Source: Mucidula mucida
Lineage: Eukaryota; Basidiomycota; Agaricomycetes; Agaricales; Physalacriaceae
Length of the DNA: 64,000 bases
Reading direction: 5' to 3'
Assembly: GCA_015501055.1 (NCBI GenBank)
Contig: JADNYV010000140.1
Location: forward strand, 1-64,000
Part shown: positions 23,201 to 34,864 of the stretch, piece by piece
Position numbering within the stretch: position 1 is the stretch's first letter
How the letters are laid out: every line of letters starts with the position of its first letter
The notes under the pieces: generated by a model
Database searches by the model: none
Seen by the model: only the letters and a program-made list of their open reading frames with translations
What the model was told of the DNA's origin: nothing
Program-made: the position numbers and the translations under genes

Positions 23201-23498
23201 CCTCTTCTGAGTAGTCGCTAGAAGCGCCGAAGATATCTCCGGCGAACGGTTGTGGCGACTGTTTGTCTGGCAATTGGGATGATGAATGATGAGAGGAGGA
23301 AGAACGCGAAGGAGATGGCGGGTTTTGTCGAGGAAGATGAGCTCCTTGTCGCAGGTGAGCCTTGACAGAAGCACCTGCCGCGACACAGGCGGCATCACGA
23401 GTCTTCATCCAGTGTTGCCTGAGATTATTCTCACGCTGGAAATCCTTGTCGCACGCGGCGCAGACGAAGCTGGAACGTGCAGTCGTATTGGGGGCCAT
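20210..23498 (-). pseudogene. Plavaka transposase (CMC/CACTA-related), disrupted
   Basis: Starts at 23498 (MAPNTTARSSFVCAACDKDF) with a C2H2-like finger (CxxC, then H and C), followed by a Pro/Ser/acidic linker. Conserved parts follow in family order: [135 protein letters not shown], and the C-terminal PPEHLAYVEWFSTF. A one-base deletion near 21709-21712 shifts the frame just before TPDILHQ. A stop at 21089-21091 follows FGHYVE where the family has Trp (TGG to TGA likely). Introns are short and canonical. It would mobilise 20042-27200; as it stands it is probably inactive. Confidence 0.85.
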
Positions 23499-23788
23499 GA
23501 TGGAGCGAAGCAAAGAATGAATAGGTGCACGTCGTATCACACATGAAGAAACGTAAGGTGGGCTATTACTGCTCACGGTGAGCTGCGCGAATAAATTGAG
23601 TAAAATCGCGACTTGCCTAGTTTGCTCTCGCGTTGCGAGGGCTAAGAGGTGGAGGCGTGGCCAGTGTACTGGAGCAAGAGGCGCGACCAGGGCTCAAGAG
23701 GCGCGACCTCAGCACATCCGAGAATAAAAGCAGGTTTTTCTAGCTATTATCGCCACTTCCTCAACCTAAACTCATAACTATTTCGATC
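23499..23788. promoter_or_regulatory. Shared divergent promoter region
   Basis: 290 bp between the start codons of the Plavaka transposase (minus) and the DUF6532-like gene (plus). It contains repeated gaggcgcgacc-like words (near 23688 and 23708) and an AT-rich aataaaagcag about 65 bp before the plus-strand ATG. A bidirectional promoter is inferred from layout. Confidence 0.45.
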
Positions 23789-26750
23789 ATGGCCAAGACG
23801 AGCTTGAAAGCACTTGCCGCGGCTGTCAAACCGCGTAAGAAGGTAGTCGCTGACACAGATGATGCGCCGGAGTCACAACGTCGTGAGTACTGAGACACCA
23901 TTATGCATGCCACCGCTAATCGTTTGGTAGCCTCGCGTGCCTCTAAATCGAAGGCGTCGAACGCATGGGAGGCATACAAGAAGAAACAGCACAACATCGT
24001 CGGCGATGCAGCATCCATTGTGTCCAAGGCGGGCTCCTTGGGTTCAGGTTAATCACTACTTCACAATCATTGACTTCGGCGCGCTTACCTGTTTGTCTGC
24101 ATAGTCGCAACTTCGGCAGTTAAGAAGCTCTCGTCGAAGAAGCGCAAAGCATCCGATACGTCGTCTTTGGAATCAAATAAGGAATCTGTGGTCTCAAGTG
24201 AGTTGTCGGCAAATATGGCGAGAGATGTCGCACTTACCTTCTTTGCAGCAAAGAACAATTACCTTCAAAGGGCACTACAGTCCTTGAGGAAAAAGGCTAA
24301 GGTATCCGATGAGTCTGTTGCAAAAGGTGAGCTCGAGTATTTCACTGCGTAAATTCCTCACTAACGTTCCCAGACTCGGATGCCCATAACACTTTCAAGT
24401 CGCCAGCTATGGACGGTCCAGAAGATGCCGATCCTAGGGAGCCTCAAGGTGAGCAGAAACATTCTACTCTGTGCAAATATTGACCAACCTTTAACAGTCA
24501 AGCCATCCACAGTTGCTCAGGACGTCCGAGACCGCGTTGAGGCCATCAAGAAGAAGGCAGCTATGCGCGCAGCCGCAGCGGAGGAGTCGGAGAGCGATGA
24601 GGATAATAAGGTGCTGGCACCCGGTGCGTTGGACTACAGCGACGACGACGATTTGCCAGAAGCGCACACTCTTGGTCAGAAAGAGCGTGCCGCCGCGATC
24701 GAGGCGAAGGACTTGTTTAGCGAGGTCAGCAACCGAACTTTCACGCGTCAATTACTTCACAACGTACTTCCAGGGCGCCGTCGTCATCGAACATCCCGCT
24801 AGTCGCAAGTCCAGCCGCAGGTCGATGGACGGTACGTGGGAGTTGTGGTTGAAAAGAGATTTGATTACTAATTGATCGGACAGTTGACTCTTACTCGAAC
24901 CACCATGACTCTTACTCGAACCACCAAGACACGACGACGACGACTACGCTGAGCAGCGTGCCCGTGCCTTCGCCAACTATCGTTCAAAGGCCTCGTCCGC
25001 GAGCTCTTTCGACGTAAACCGCCACCTCTCCGACGAGGATATTGACGACAGAGACGCCGACAACACGGCTAACAACAACGACGCCAAAAGAAACTCGTCG
25101 GTTCTTGACCTCGACCTCGATATCGGCGGCGCCGAATTGTTAGACCTTTTCGCGCGCGGTGGATTCGACCTCGACGGGGATGATTTACCTAGAGATATGG
25201 TGAAAGCATTGGAGGTCTGTATCCTTTTTCTTGTACTAAACAGACATTCACTCAATTTTAGGAGGAACTCAACCAACGTGCGGCTGCGCAAATCCGCAAT
25301 GAGGACGAGGCACCTCAGCGCCGTAAGGTCCCTAAGCTTGGAAATCAGAGTATTCTTCAACGCGAGGTGAGTTTTCCGTCTTGCCAGCCTTCTTACTGAT
25401 TCAGCCTTCTCTGAAGCACGCCGAATTTCCTGCCAACGATCCTCCTGGCCCTGTCTACCGCAAGGCCCCCGCCCAGACGACGTCTTCTGATCATGCTCTG
25501 ACCGCCGTAGCTCACACTTCCGTTACGTCTGCCGCTTCCATTGCCCCCGTCGCGCGCGCTGCTCATGTCCGAGCTACGCCAACCACTGTCAAGGATGACC
25601 CGCCCACTTCCCCTCAAATGATAGGTGGATGGCTCGCTCACACGCATCTTGTTGTTGAGAAGCAAGGTTTAGGCAGCCGGTACACAATTGGAAAGAAGAG
25701 TCAGAGCAAGGCCATGGACCGGTTTATCGGTCGCTCCATAGACCGTGCTCTTGCCACGCTTCTGGGTCGCAACGCTGACACTGACCCACAGCCGTTCTCT
25801 TCTGGTGGTCTGGAGGCTATCGCCATGGATGCCCTCTTGGTGACTGCTGCGGAAGACGGTCTCGATACCGGTCCGCACGATCTAGCCACCAGAATCCGGG
25901 AGGATGATGAGGCGACATATTCCGGCCCCCTCGTCACCTATGTAGGTCTCTGTTTGCACTGACATTCGCTGCTGACTGTCTATCAGATTGTTCAACGTCT
26001 CATTGCCTTTCGTTCGACGTTTAAGGAGGCTGCAATCACTGTTGTTCCCACCGAGCTTCAACTTACCAAGACGGACGCCGGTCGCGCTCGCGCTCGCTCC
26101 ATGATCGACGACCTCACCTATCATTGTGGAAGTCATCAGGAATCGGTACGTTGTGTTTGCTGCCTCGCATGCGTACTCAATTCTTACTCAGGGAAATGCC
26201 AACCCGGCGCAACCGTACCGTGCTCATGTTGTGCAGACGATGGTTACGGCTACTCTCGCAAAGAACGCGACATCGCCGTTGAACAAATATGCTGACAGTC
26301 TGACGTCGACGTACATGGAAGGACCTCGCGCACAAGAACGAGAGGTTCCAGCTCTCATGTTAGCTCTCGTCGTGACCGCGGTAAGTGTACAACTGTTTCA
26401 TGCTCACCCTACTCATACATTTGCAGATCCATGCCGTCTTGATGGAGTGGTCCCGCAACTCGAAGGACCACTTCTCGGGTAATAACGTTGAAGGAGCTTT
26501 CAGGAGCCATTTGGTAATGCTCAATGCGCTCAAGGACCGCAAGCCCTTGTACTACCACCGCCTTACTCATGATTTATTCCAAGCTGCAACGTGTGTGTTT
26601 GTCTATTTCTTGATCGGCGACTGATCCCATTTCAGCGGCGCCCAACCTCTCGCTACTCATGGCCTCTCCAACGAGGAGATTATCGCCGCCACCGCATGGG
26701 ATGCCATCACCGAAGATGATGACGACGATGGGGGCCAGCCGTCAATTTAA
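23789..26750 (+). CDS. DUF6532-like protein
   Basis: A multi-exon gene from ATG 23789 (MAKTSLKALAAAVKPRKK) to TAA 26748-26750 (...DDDDGGQPSI). The N-terminal half is Lys/Ser-rich then acidic (VRDRVEAIKKKAAMRAAAA, ALDYSDDDDLPEAHTLG) and probably nuclear and disordered. The C-terminal half is globular: RLIAFRSTFKEAAITVVPTE, RARARSMIDDLTYHC, QPYRAHVVQTMVTATL, REVPALMLALVVTAIHAVLM, NVEGAFRSHLVMLNALKDRK, PLYYHRLTHDLFQA. That pattern matches the DUF6532 family of agaricomycetes, whose function is unknown. About ten short introns, mostly GT-AG; some inner exon limits are approximate. It diverges from the Plavaka gene and lies within the element ends. Confidence 0.75.
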
Positions 26751-27172
26751 TCGTATTGCCTTCACTCGTCGTAATACCTAATCTTGCTGCTTCTTTTGTC
26801 TTCGTACAGTCTAGCGCTCTGTCCTCCTTTCAGTTCTTCGAAGCTAGTACCTGCAGTACCATGTAGCACCCCTTGTTTAGAATCTTATGCCATATGGCAC
26901 CTTGTTTGCTATCATCTATGTGAAGTTGAATGGGAAATACTCTGCCTGCTTGGGGATAATCACAAGAGAATTGATTTGTAAAGGACCTCCGTTTCGTGAC
27001 ATCTTTCGCAGAAATCAACGAGAAGTTCAGTGAGAATATTGTTCTTTTCTGTGATAATGCTCGAGAACTAGCCAGGGGACCTATTTAAAAAGTAAAATGT
27101 TGGCTAATCGTGATAGTCCTTGTAATCGAAGCGGAATAGTCAAATTAGGCCTATTCTACAACTATTCTCGAA
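26751..27172. other. 3' side of the Plavaka element
   Basis: About 420 bp downstream of the DUF6532-like gene with no supported gene. AT-rich near its right edge, just before the inverted end. Confidence 0.5.
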
Positions 27173-27174
27173 AT

Positions 27175-27200
27175 ATAACCTGGGGACCTTTTTCCTGATG
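27175..27200 (-). repeat. Right inverted end of the Plavaka element
   Basis: Read inward on the minus strand it is catcaggaaaaagg then tccccaggtta, matching 20042-20066 imperfectly. Flanked at 27201-27202 by aa, the 2-bp duplication. Confidence 0.6.
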
Positions 27201-27443
27201 AAGCTGGCCGAGATGACGTAGAGATCGCTGTCCGCCTTCCTCAAGTTGAACTCTGCGCGTAGGCGTTTCAGACCATGAGACAAGAGAGCACAGGACAAGT
27301 CGACTCACAAGCTCGGGGCCAAGCTTTCCACTGGGGTCGACGGTCTTGACGGTGGTCGAAGACACGTCCTTGCCCTGGGAGGTCAAGAAGTAGCCGGTGG
27401 CCTTGTTTTTGATGTAGTAGTTGCCAGAAGAAGGAGGAGCCAT
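27201..27443 (-). pseudogene. Beta-trefoil lectin-type gene, N-terminal part
   Basis: Starts at ATG 27443 (MAPPSSGNYYIKNKATGYFL). An intron (gtgagtcg...gcagag) precedes FNLRKADSDLYVISAS, where the Plavaka element interrupts. NYYIKNKATGYFL is typical of the first beta-trefoil repeat in small fungal lectins of the ricin-B fold. With the C-terminal part (20041-19626) it would make a protein of roughly 140-150 residues. No enzymatic toxin domain is present. Confidence 0.6.
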
Positions 27444-28184
27444 GTTGAGAGTACGCAATGAAGGCGATGTGGTGTGAGGAAGTGTTGTGTTGCATTGTCT
27501 CTTCAGGCCAAGGTCATTATACTGCCGATGTCCAGTGACGCGTGACATAGATATAGCGCGCGTCAAAATCCTTAATTCGGAGACATGTATCCTTTTTGAG
27601 TCAGTATTTCTGCTGAGACTGCTAAGACGTGAGCTTCGCGGCGGTTAAAAGAGTTCAAAGATCAGAAATACGGTCACGTGCAACGCGTCGTGGTAAGAAG
27701 CCAGTCAAAGCGACGATCTCATTACTGGCCAGCGTACAATTTTAAAATTTCTCGGGGCATCGGTGGGGCTGGCTAGTAGCCCAATTAGGTTGAAACGTGC
27801 GTGGGTCGAGGCAAAGCGAGCCATACTTGTGAAGTGCCAACATTCTCGACTCGAAGCAGCATAGAACTGTCTAGTGGATCTACGTTCAGAATCTCTGGTG
27901 AATAAGTAATGTGGTGCGGACTGTTCGTGCACGCGGCGTTGGTAAGATGAAGCGAAGTTGGAGTGCTGTCACTGCTTGCTGCCAGCGGTCTGGACCAGAA
28001 GGAGCAAAGCGGTCAGAACGATGGCTTGTCGAAATCACCGTGGCTTGCGGAGGTGATGCTTTTGGAAAGAATTCTCTTTCAGCTGAGGCGTTGAACAGGA
28101 GGCTAGAGCGGTCCATCAATTTGCAACTATAAGATAATATGCCCTGGCTGGTATGCCCATATCAGTAAATCGCAAGGTGTGTAG
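27444..28184. other. Upstream region of the lectin-type gene
   Basis: About 740 bp with no supported coding region. It probably holds the promoter of the lectin-type gene at its left edge. The right edge is the tgtag target duplication of Gypsy-2 (28180-28184). Confidence 0.5.
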
Positions 28185-28712
28185 TGTTAGCAACTGACTA
28201 AGCCACGAGACTCAACCAGGTACCACAGCAAGAACTAAGGAAGAAAGTGTTCGCGTTCGTAAGACTAGGCTAGGCCAGGTGTATAAACGAGATCGGAACT
28301 AAAGTACAATGATACTACACTACTGCTTATATACTAGTAAGTCTGTGTTTGAGACTCCTTGTCCATACGCGTTTCCACTAGGGATGCTCCACGCCCTTGA
28401 CCCAGTGTGGTATGCTACTAGTCCGTGAAAACATTAAATACGAGTGGTAACTGCATGTAAGTAATAATACTGAAACGTCCATGTGTGCTACGAGTGTCGG
28501 CAGTGTGTATACAATAGGGAGTCCATGAGGTATCAGCATGTATGATGTCATCCATGTGTTGAACGTGTGTCCGACATGAGTACGGCTTCGGTAATGAAAA
28601 GGAGTATGATCGGTGATAAAACAGATGATGAAACAGTCCGTTGGTTGATAAGACAAGCCCCCCAATAAGATATGATAAGATTGGAAATGTGAAAATATGG
28701 CGATTCATAACA
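28185..28712 (-). repeat. Gypsy-2 3' LTR
   Basis: On the plus strand it starts TGTTAGCAACTG and ends ATTCATAACA. Preceded by the target duplication tgtag. Confidence 0.95.
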
Positions 28713-28723
28713 TCACCCCCTCC

Positions 28724-31700
28724 TTAAGGCGCAAGTTCCATTCTGCGCCAGAGTCGCTCCATGAGGGCCGCAGAGGGTAGTGTGACGTCAAGGGGTTCGG
28801 TGTCAGGCAGTGGCATGGGTCGGAACAGATGTGATGGAAATTGCGACATGGGGACTTCAATGCGAGCAAGCGCGGGTGGCTTCGGCTTGTTCGGATATTG
28901 TTGATGGAAATCGCTGATAGCTTCGTCGGCATTTTTGAGATTGCATGCCGGTTCCCATGTCTGCTTGTGTGTGCCGTAACCCTTCCAGTGAACCTTGTAT
29001 TGAAAACCCCCGCGGTACTTTCGGGAATTAACCACTTTCTCAACCTCCCATTCCGGTTCGGCTCCTTCCAGCACAGGTGGTGGACGCGTCTCGGGGTTGT
29101 GTCGGAAATTGGGGCTCGTGGTAAGGCGTCAACAGGGCCTCATTGAACACGGGATGGATGCTTTTCCACGTGTGAGGAATCTGGAGCTTGTAAGAGCTCG
29201 TCCCGACTTTCTTGATCACTTTGAACGGCCCGAAGCGTTTGTCATCGAGCTTCTTCATTGGTCGATCCGTGCTGAGATTCGTCCCTTCCAGCCATACTTT
29301 GTCGCCTTCCTTGTACTCCACTGCCTCTGTCCGTTTCCTGTCATAAAACCGTTTCATATCCTCTTTGGCCATCTTCAATGCCGACCCCACTTCGTCCCAT
29401 GTTTTCCTCATGCCATCGGCAAACTCCTGCGCAGTCTCATTTCTCGATGCCGTTTTCGGGGCGGTGCCTTTGTAGGGGTGTCTGCCCATGTCTGCAAAGA
29501 ACGGAGTGACTTTAGTTGCCGAGTGTACCCGATCATTGTAAACAAATTCGGCAGAGGGTAGCCATTCGTGCCAGTCGTTCTGATGGTAGTGGACAAATAA
29601 CCGTAAGAAATGTTCTATCTCTTGGTTCAGCCGTTCCGTCTGCCCATTTGCCTGTGGATGATACGCCGTTGTAAAGTTTCCTTGTATGCCCAGCAACCGG
29701 TACAACTCCTTCATAAAACGCAAGTGGTATTGTGGACCGCAATCATGTATCATCTGGCGTGGCATCCCATGTATGGGGAAAATGCGATCTCGGTAGATGC
29801 GGGCCATGCCTTCTGACGTCAGAGTGGTGTGTGTCGGTATGATGCGTAATCACATTGTGAAATGGTCCACAAACGTGCTGATAGCGTTGTATCCTCCCGA
29901 TTCCGGCAGCTCTCCAATCATGTCCGTCCCTACTATTTCCCATGGCTCGCTTGGCACATCAATAGGATGAAGAGGTGCAGCCGGCTTCGTGCGATGTGAC
30001 TTGGTGACCTGGCATTTTTGACACCCTTCTACGTATTCCCGGACGTCTCGGCTGATTCCTGGCCACCAATAGGTGCGTGTGATCAGCTCGAGGGTCTTGT
30101 ATCGTCCGGGATGCCCTGCAAGCTGTGCATCATGGTGCATTCCAATAACTCTTCCCCGCAATTCCTTGTCCTTCGGTATGTAAATACGATCCTTCCACAT
30201 AATAAGTCCATTTTCCTTCTCTTCCCATCCTTTTTCTTTGTTTTCTAATGCTTTTTGTACGTATCTGTCTTTGTTTCCTTTTCTTTGTTTGATTTTGTTA
30301 AGTAATTCGTCCTCCGGTGTATCTACTGTATGTAAAGAAAATTGAATTTGTGAAATAAAAAACTCCGGCTTGAGCAAAACAACGTTTTCGTTATCTTTTT
30401 CCCCCTTCTCAAGGCCTGTCATCCTTGACAAGGCATCAGCTTTCCCCATCGTCTTGCCCGGCTTGTGAATCATCTGTATGTCATATTCTGCTAACTCCGT
30501 AACCCATCTCGCCTGCCTCCGATTCAACTTCTGTGGCTTCCGGAAGTACTGGAGGTTTTGATGATTGGTAAACACCTCCACCGTTTCCTTTGCTCCAAGG
30601 AGATATTGTCTCCAGTCGTCAATCGAGTCCATAATAGCCATCATCTCTTTGTCGTAGATCTCATAATTGCGCTCTACTTCGTTCAGCGCGCGAGACCGAA
30701 AGGCTACTGGTCTCCATTTTCCGTCACCAACTGGGAAAGAACCGCCCCGTTCGCATAGTTCGAGGAGTCTGCCTCAACTCAAAACTTGCCGTCGTCGCGT
30801 GGTACGATCAGAACGGGTTCTTCCGTCATCCTCCGTTCAACTCCTCAAATGCCTCGTGCTGCTCCATGCCCCAAACCCACTCGCCCTTCCCGGTTAGCGA
30901 TGTCAATGGCTTCGCTACTCCCGCAAATCCCCGGATGAAACGTCGGTAGAAGTTGCAGAAGCCCAGGAATGACTGTACTTCCTTCTTCTTCGTCGGCTCC
31001 TTCCATTCCTTTACTACGGCCACTTTTGCCGGTCCATCTTCACCTCTCCTCCTCCAACAATAACTCCTAAGTAGTCTACAGTATGTGCCTCGAAACTACA
31101 TTTCTCGGGTTTTAAATACAACTTATTTACTCGTAATATTCTAATACTCGTCGTACATATGCCTATGTTCTTCCAAGTGTTCGTAAAGATAAGTATGTCA
31201 TCCAAGTAAACTATAACATGTCCTTCATCAATCAACTCCTTCAGAATGTGATTCATGAACGATTGGAATGTCGCCGGCGAGTTTGTAAGTCCGAAGAACA
31301 TGACTGAGGGCTCGAACAGGCCTCGGTTTGTTCTAAACGCCGCTTTCCACTCATCACCTTCTTTGATCCGGATGTTATTGTAACCCCATCGGACATCCAT
31401 CTTTGTGAAAACCTTTGCTCCCTTCAACTTGTCGATAAGCTCCTGATCAATGGCAAGGGGTATCGGTTCTTGATTGTCATGTCGTTCAACTTCCGATAAT
31501 CCTGTACTGGCCGAAGGCTTCCATCCTTCTTTTTGACAAAGAAGAAGGGTGATGCCATAGGTGAAATTGATGGCCGTATACGTCCCGTCCGTATGTTTTC
31601 TTCCAGGAACTCATCTAACGCCTTCTGCTCGGATGGGCTAAGGGGATAAACCTTGCAGTCAACCGGTTTGGAACCAGGCGTAAGTTCTATGCGTGATCCC

Positions 31701-32620
31701 AGGGTCTTCGCTCCGGTAACTTGTCAAAGTCCGCCTTGCTGAATACATCGGAAAATTCCTCGATGTAAGGTGCAGCAGCGGATGAAGGCTGTTGTGATCT
31801 CAGCTTTTCTCCGCTTTTGCGATAGTTGTCCCAGTCCATCCAGAACAAACGCTCTCCCTCTTCCAACTTCTCTTCTACGTCTTCTCCTTCATCTTCCGGT
31901 GAGTTGTACTCGGGTAGATAGCCGCAGCGGTCTGGGCATCGATCAAAAGTCAATGTGGATTCCGTCCAGTTGATCGTGGGGTTGTGATATCGTAACCAAT
32001 CTAGCCCCAAAAAGATACTTGTTTTGCCGAGATTGGTGACGGCCAACTCAATCTTTTCGGCGTGATCTCCGATCTTCATCCGGACCTCCACAAAACCTTC
32101 GATTGCTCCTCCCTCGTTTAGGGTTCCATCCGCATTGTAGACAGGGAGCTTGACCGGTAACTCCTTGATCGGGAGTCCGTTCTTCTCGACGAATTCTTTA
32201 TTGACACAAGAACCCGTTGCTCCACTGTCAAGAAGGGCACTCGTTTCCCATTCAGAGCCTGTGTGTACGCTCTCTATGGTTACTCGGAGTTTCATGTCCT
32301 GCCCCTTTGTTCCCCGGATGTACTTCCTCGACTTTTTCAACTCCGTCACAACTTCCACCGCAGCTTCCTTTGTCAACGCTCTGATCGCCATCACTTCTCC
32401 TCCGTCGCTTCTCTCTCTCTCCGCTCCGGCATCCATGCTCTCAAAATTCCCACTGCTCTCGCACTCATCCTCTCTTAGCCGTTGTGCAATCCACTCGGGC
32501 GTATTTGGCTCAAATCTTTCTTTCGCAGGTTTTGGTGGTAAAGTCGTCGATGATATTTTAGATGTTTCAGTACCGTACTGTAAATAGATTCTGCATCTGA
32601 CGACCCTTCCTTGATGACTG
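28724..32620 (-). pseudogene. pol: Gypsy-2 pol: protease to chromodomain
   Basis: Reads on the minus strand: protease [15 protein letters not shown] (near 32230), a 1-base deletion near 31686 (...RRPWDHA), RT with VYLDDILIF (near 31205), a small deletion near 31170 (TNTWKNIG instead of TNTLEEHR), RNase H, integrase (ITRTYWWPGISRDVREYVEG, HDCGPQYHLRF, LNQEIEHF) and chromodomain (EWEVEKVVNSRKYRGGFQYK). A TGA at 29850-29852 follows VDHFTM, at the same place as in Gypsy-1, so both may descend from a copy that already had it. Otherwise the integrase-chromodomain part (29807-29040) is open. Confidence 0.9.
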
Positions 32621-32637
32621 CTCCGGCAGGACTGCGT

Positions 32638-33561
32638 CTACTGCGGGAGCTTCGCAAAACCCAACTCTTCGGCCAACTTCTTCTTCTCCTCGTCGTTCAT
32701 TTCGGTCCATAGACCCCGAATCGTCTGGGGTCGACCCTTCTTAGGACAGAACCTGCTGACATGGCCGTGTTTGCCACAGCTGAAGCAAAGTCCTCTTCGA
32801 TGTGCATTGTGATGTCCATCGCCTGCCGGTCCTCCATAGGTAACACCGGTGGCATCTTGTCGTGTGATCGGCGTCGGGGGTGGGTTGTCGGATTGGCTCT
32901 TGATGTAGCCGCCTGTGGAGCTAGGGGCTGGGACTGCATGCCGGACCTCTTGCTCGCCGTCCGCCTTCTCCACAGCTGATTGATCTGAATGATCTGTGCC
33001 TTCCAATCCTTGTACTTCTCTGGCAACCCGTCTCGGCTGCCATAGATCTGATCAATGATCTTCTGTTGACGTTGGTCTCGAGAAGTCGCACGACAAATGT
33101 GTCATCCTTTGAGTATCCTGCCTGAGTGAGCAGGACCTCGAACTTCTGGAAGAAATCTTGAGCGGTGTCTTGCCCCTGGCGCAACCGCTCGATCTGGTCT
33201 TGCGCGTCTCGCGCGAGGTTGGAATCCACAAATCGCTCCTTCAAGTCTTCCTTGAACTCCGTCCAAGAGACTGTCCATTCCTCTTCTTCCTCATCGAAGT
33301 TCTGGTCCGAGTAGTTCTGGACCCATGCATCTACGTGATCTCCTCGGATGTAGGAGAGAACAACATCGATCCTTTGGAGTCAGATGTGAGGTTGTTCTTC
33401 TTGTCATGGATGTATGTGAACATCGATCGCCACCAGCTCTTGTACTTGGACTTGTCCCCGTCATAGTCGTAAGGCTTGTTGACAAGGGATCGGCCTTTGA
33501 TTTCGACATCGGCGTGATGAGCGGGTGTGTGAGGAGCGGTTTCGGGTGCTTCGTTGGACAT
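32638..33561 (-). pseudogene. gag: Gypsy-2 gag
   Basis: Starts at 33561 (MSNEAPETAPHTPAHHADVE) and ends ...FAKLPQ with TAG at 32640-32638. Includes the CCHC knuckle CFSCGKHGHVSRFC near 32800-32755. One-base losses shift the frame near 33365 (NLTSDSKGSM) and near 33060 (NVNRRSLIRS instead of NVNEKIIDQI). It keeps Arg at sites where Gypsy-1 has stops. Confidence 0.9.
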
Positions 33562-34146
33562 GATGAGTTGGGGTGATAGGATCGGAGAGTGAAAGGGTGA
33601 AAGTGGGGATATAGGAGATGCGGATTTTGATGAAACGGGTGAGGGAATAGAGGTTTGGATGAATAAGGAGGAGTCGCCTAGATCTGAGATAGAATCCAGG
33701 ACTTGGTAGGGTGGGGAATGATGGTGTGTATCGTAAGGTAAGTAAGGTAGGTAAGTATCGTAACTGTCTACGCTATTTTACCGACTACTGACTACGTATC
33801 TACGGAGCCCAAGAGCTCGTCACAAGTTCGCAATTGCCCAGCCGACGTCCCTCTGGTGTGAGGTAAGCCGAAGTTTTCCTGGGAACGGGGGTTGACCCGT
33901 AAACAGCGCCCACTGAAGTGCAACTGCCAAAAGTTCGTTCTCGTGAGAGCGGCTACTTCCAGCACCCGAGGCAGTTATCTCTAACTGTTAGCCGGCGCTA
34001 CTGGGACCAATACACATGTATGCGGACGTGCGCTGGAATTAGGAATCCGTCGATCTGTAAACAGGGAAAGGGAACAGGGGAATGTGCGATGATCAAACAG
34101 CGAAGTGCTGATCGACGATCAGGGATGTGTGGTAGGTGGTAGAAAG

Positions 34147-34158
34147 TAGTTCCGATCT
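34147..34158 (-). other. Gypsy-2 self-primer binding site
   Basis: On the minus strand agatcggaacta, two bases inside the 5' LTR, is the complement of tagttccgatct at 34277-34266 in the same LTR. Second independent example of the self-priming layout. Confidence 0.65.
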
Positions 34159-34160
34159 TC

Positions 34161-34688
34161 TGTTAGCGACTGACTAAGCCACGAGACTCAACCAGGTACC
34201 ACAGCAAGAACTAAGGAAGAAAGTGTTCGCGTTCGTAAGACTAGGCTAGGCCAGGTGTATAAACGAGATCGGAACTACAGTACAATGATACTACACTACT
34301 GCTTATATACTAGTAAGTCTGTGTTTGAGACTCCTTGTCCATACACGTTTCCACTAGGGATGCTCCACGCCCTTGACCCAGTGTGGTATGCTACTAGTCC
34401 GTGAAAACATTAAATACGAGTGGTAACTGCATGTAAGTAATAATACTGAAACGTCCATGTGTGCTACGAGTGTCGGCAGTGTGTATACAATAGGGAGTCC
34501 ATGAGGTATCAGCATGTATGATGTCATCCATGTGTTGAACGTGTGTCCGACATGAGTACGGCTTCGGTAATGAAAAGGAGTATGATCGGTGACGAAACAG
34601 ATGATGAAACAGTCCGTTGGTTGATAAGACAAGCCCCCCGATAAGATATGATAAGATTGAAAATGTGAAAATATGGCGATTCATAACA
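34161..34688 (-). repeat. Gypsy-2 5' LTR
   Basis: Plus-strand ends TGTTAGCGACTG and ATTCATAACA, followed by tgtag (34689-34693). Nearly identical to 28185-28712. Confidence 0.95.
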
Positions 34689-34864
34689 TGTAGACGGTAT
34701 AGACTATACCGTCTATACCCCTTCCGGGCAGTATAGATCCCCACTGGGATCTCGTAGCCCTTGACTCTTCTATACCCACCTGTGATATAGACATCGTAAC
34801 TGGCAGCAAGAGTAACCACAAATCTAATCGGCCCGCCGGGATCTACAGCATTCGAGAGAGACAT
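34689..34864 (-). pseudogene. N-terminal piece of an unidentified gene cut by Gypsy-2
   Basis: From ATG 34864 the frame reads MSLSNAVDPGGPIRFVVTLA then SYDVYITGGYRRVKGYEIPV up to the Gypsy-2 duplication. The continuation beyond Gypsy-2 (28184 downward) stays open for about 20 codons but is not recognisable. It faces away from the AAA-ATPase-like gene, with 342 bp between starts. A 21-bp palindrome around 34694-34714 (gacggtatag a ctataccgtc) sits at the break. Confidence 0.4.

Larger units (their letters stand above)
20042..27200. mobile_element. Plavaka-type transposon carrying a DUF6532-like gene
   Basis: A 7,159-bp segment that splits the lectin-type gene. Both ends read inward as CATCAGGAAAAAG(c/g)..CCCAGGT, about 25 bp of imperfect inverted repeat (20042-20066 and 27175-27200). 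A 2-bp duplication, aa on the plus strand (20040-20041 and 27201-27202), flanks it; removing the element and one copy restores an open lectin frame, which supports these boundaries. Inside are a Plavaka transposase (minus) and a DUF6532-like gene (plus), head to head. Plavaka belongs to the CMC/CACTA group. That the DUF6532 gene is a true part of the element is inference from the boundaries. Confidence 0.7.
28185..34688 (-). mobile_element. Gypsy-2: full-length Ty3/Gypsy chromovirus
   Basis: A 6,504-bp element on the minus strand with two 528-bp LTRs and a perfect 5-bp duplication tgtag (28180-28184 and 34689-34693). The LTRs differ at about 7 sites by eye (about 1.3%), so it is younger than Gypsy-1. 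Gene order is that of Gypsy-1. It still has frameshifts in gag and pol and a stop in integrase shared with Gypsy-1, so it was probably moved by proteins from another copy. It interrupts a small gene at 34689-34864. Confidence 0.95.

Noticed and set aside
19626..27443. Ricin-like toxin
   Set aside because: Only beta-trefoil, lectin-like sequence is present; no RNA N-glycosidase domain, and the gene is broken.
29097..29561. 154-codon plus-strand frame across Gypsy-2
   Set aside because: Antisense to the open integrase-chromodomain frame, whose motifs are clear.
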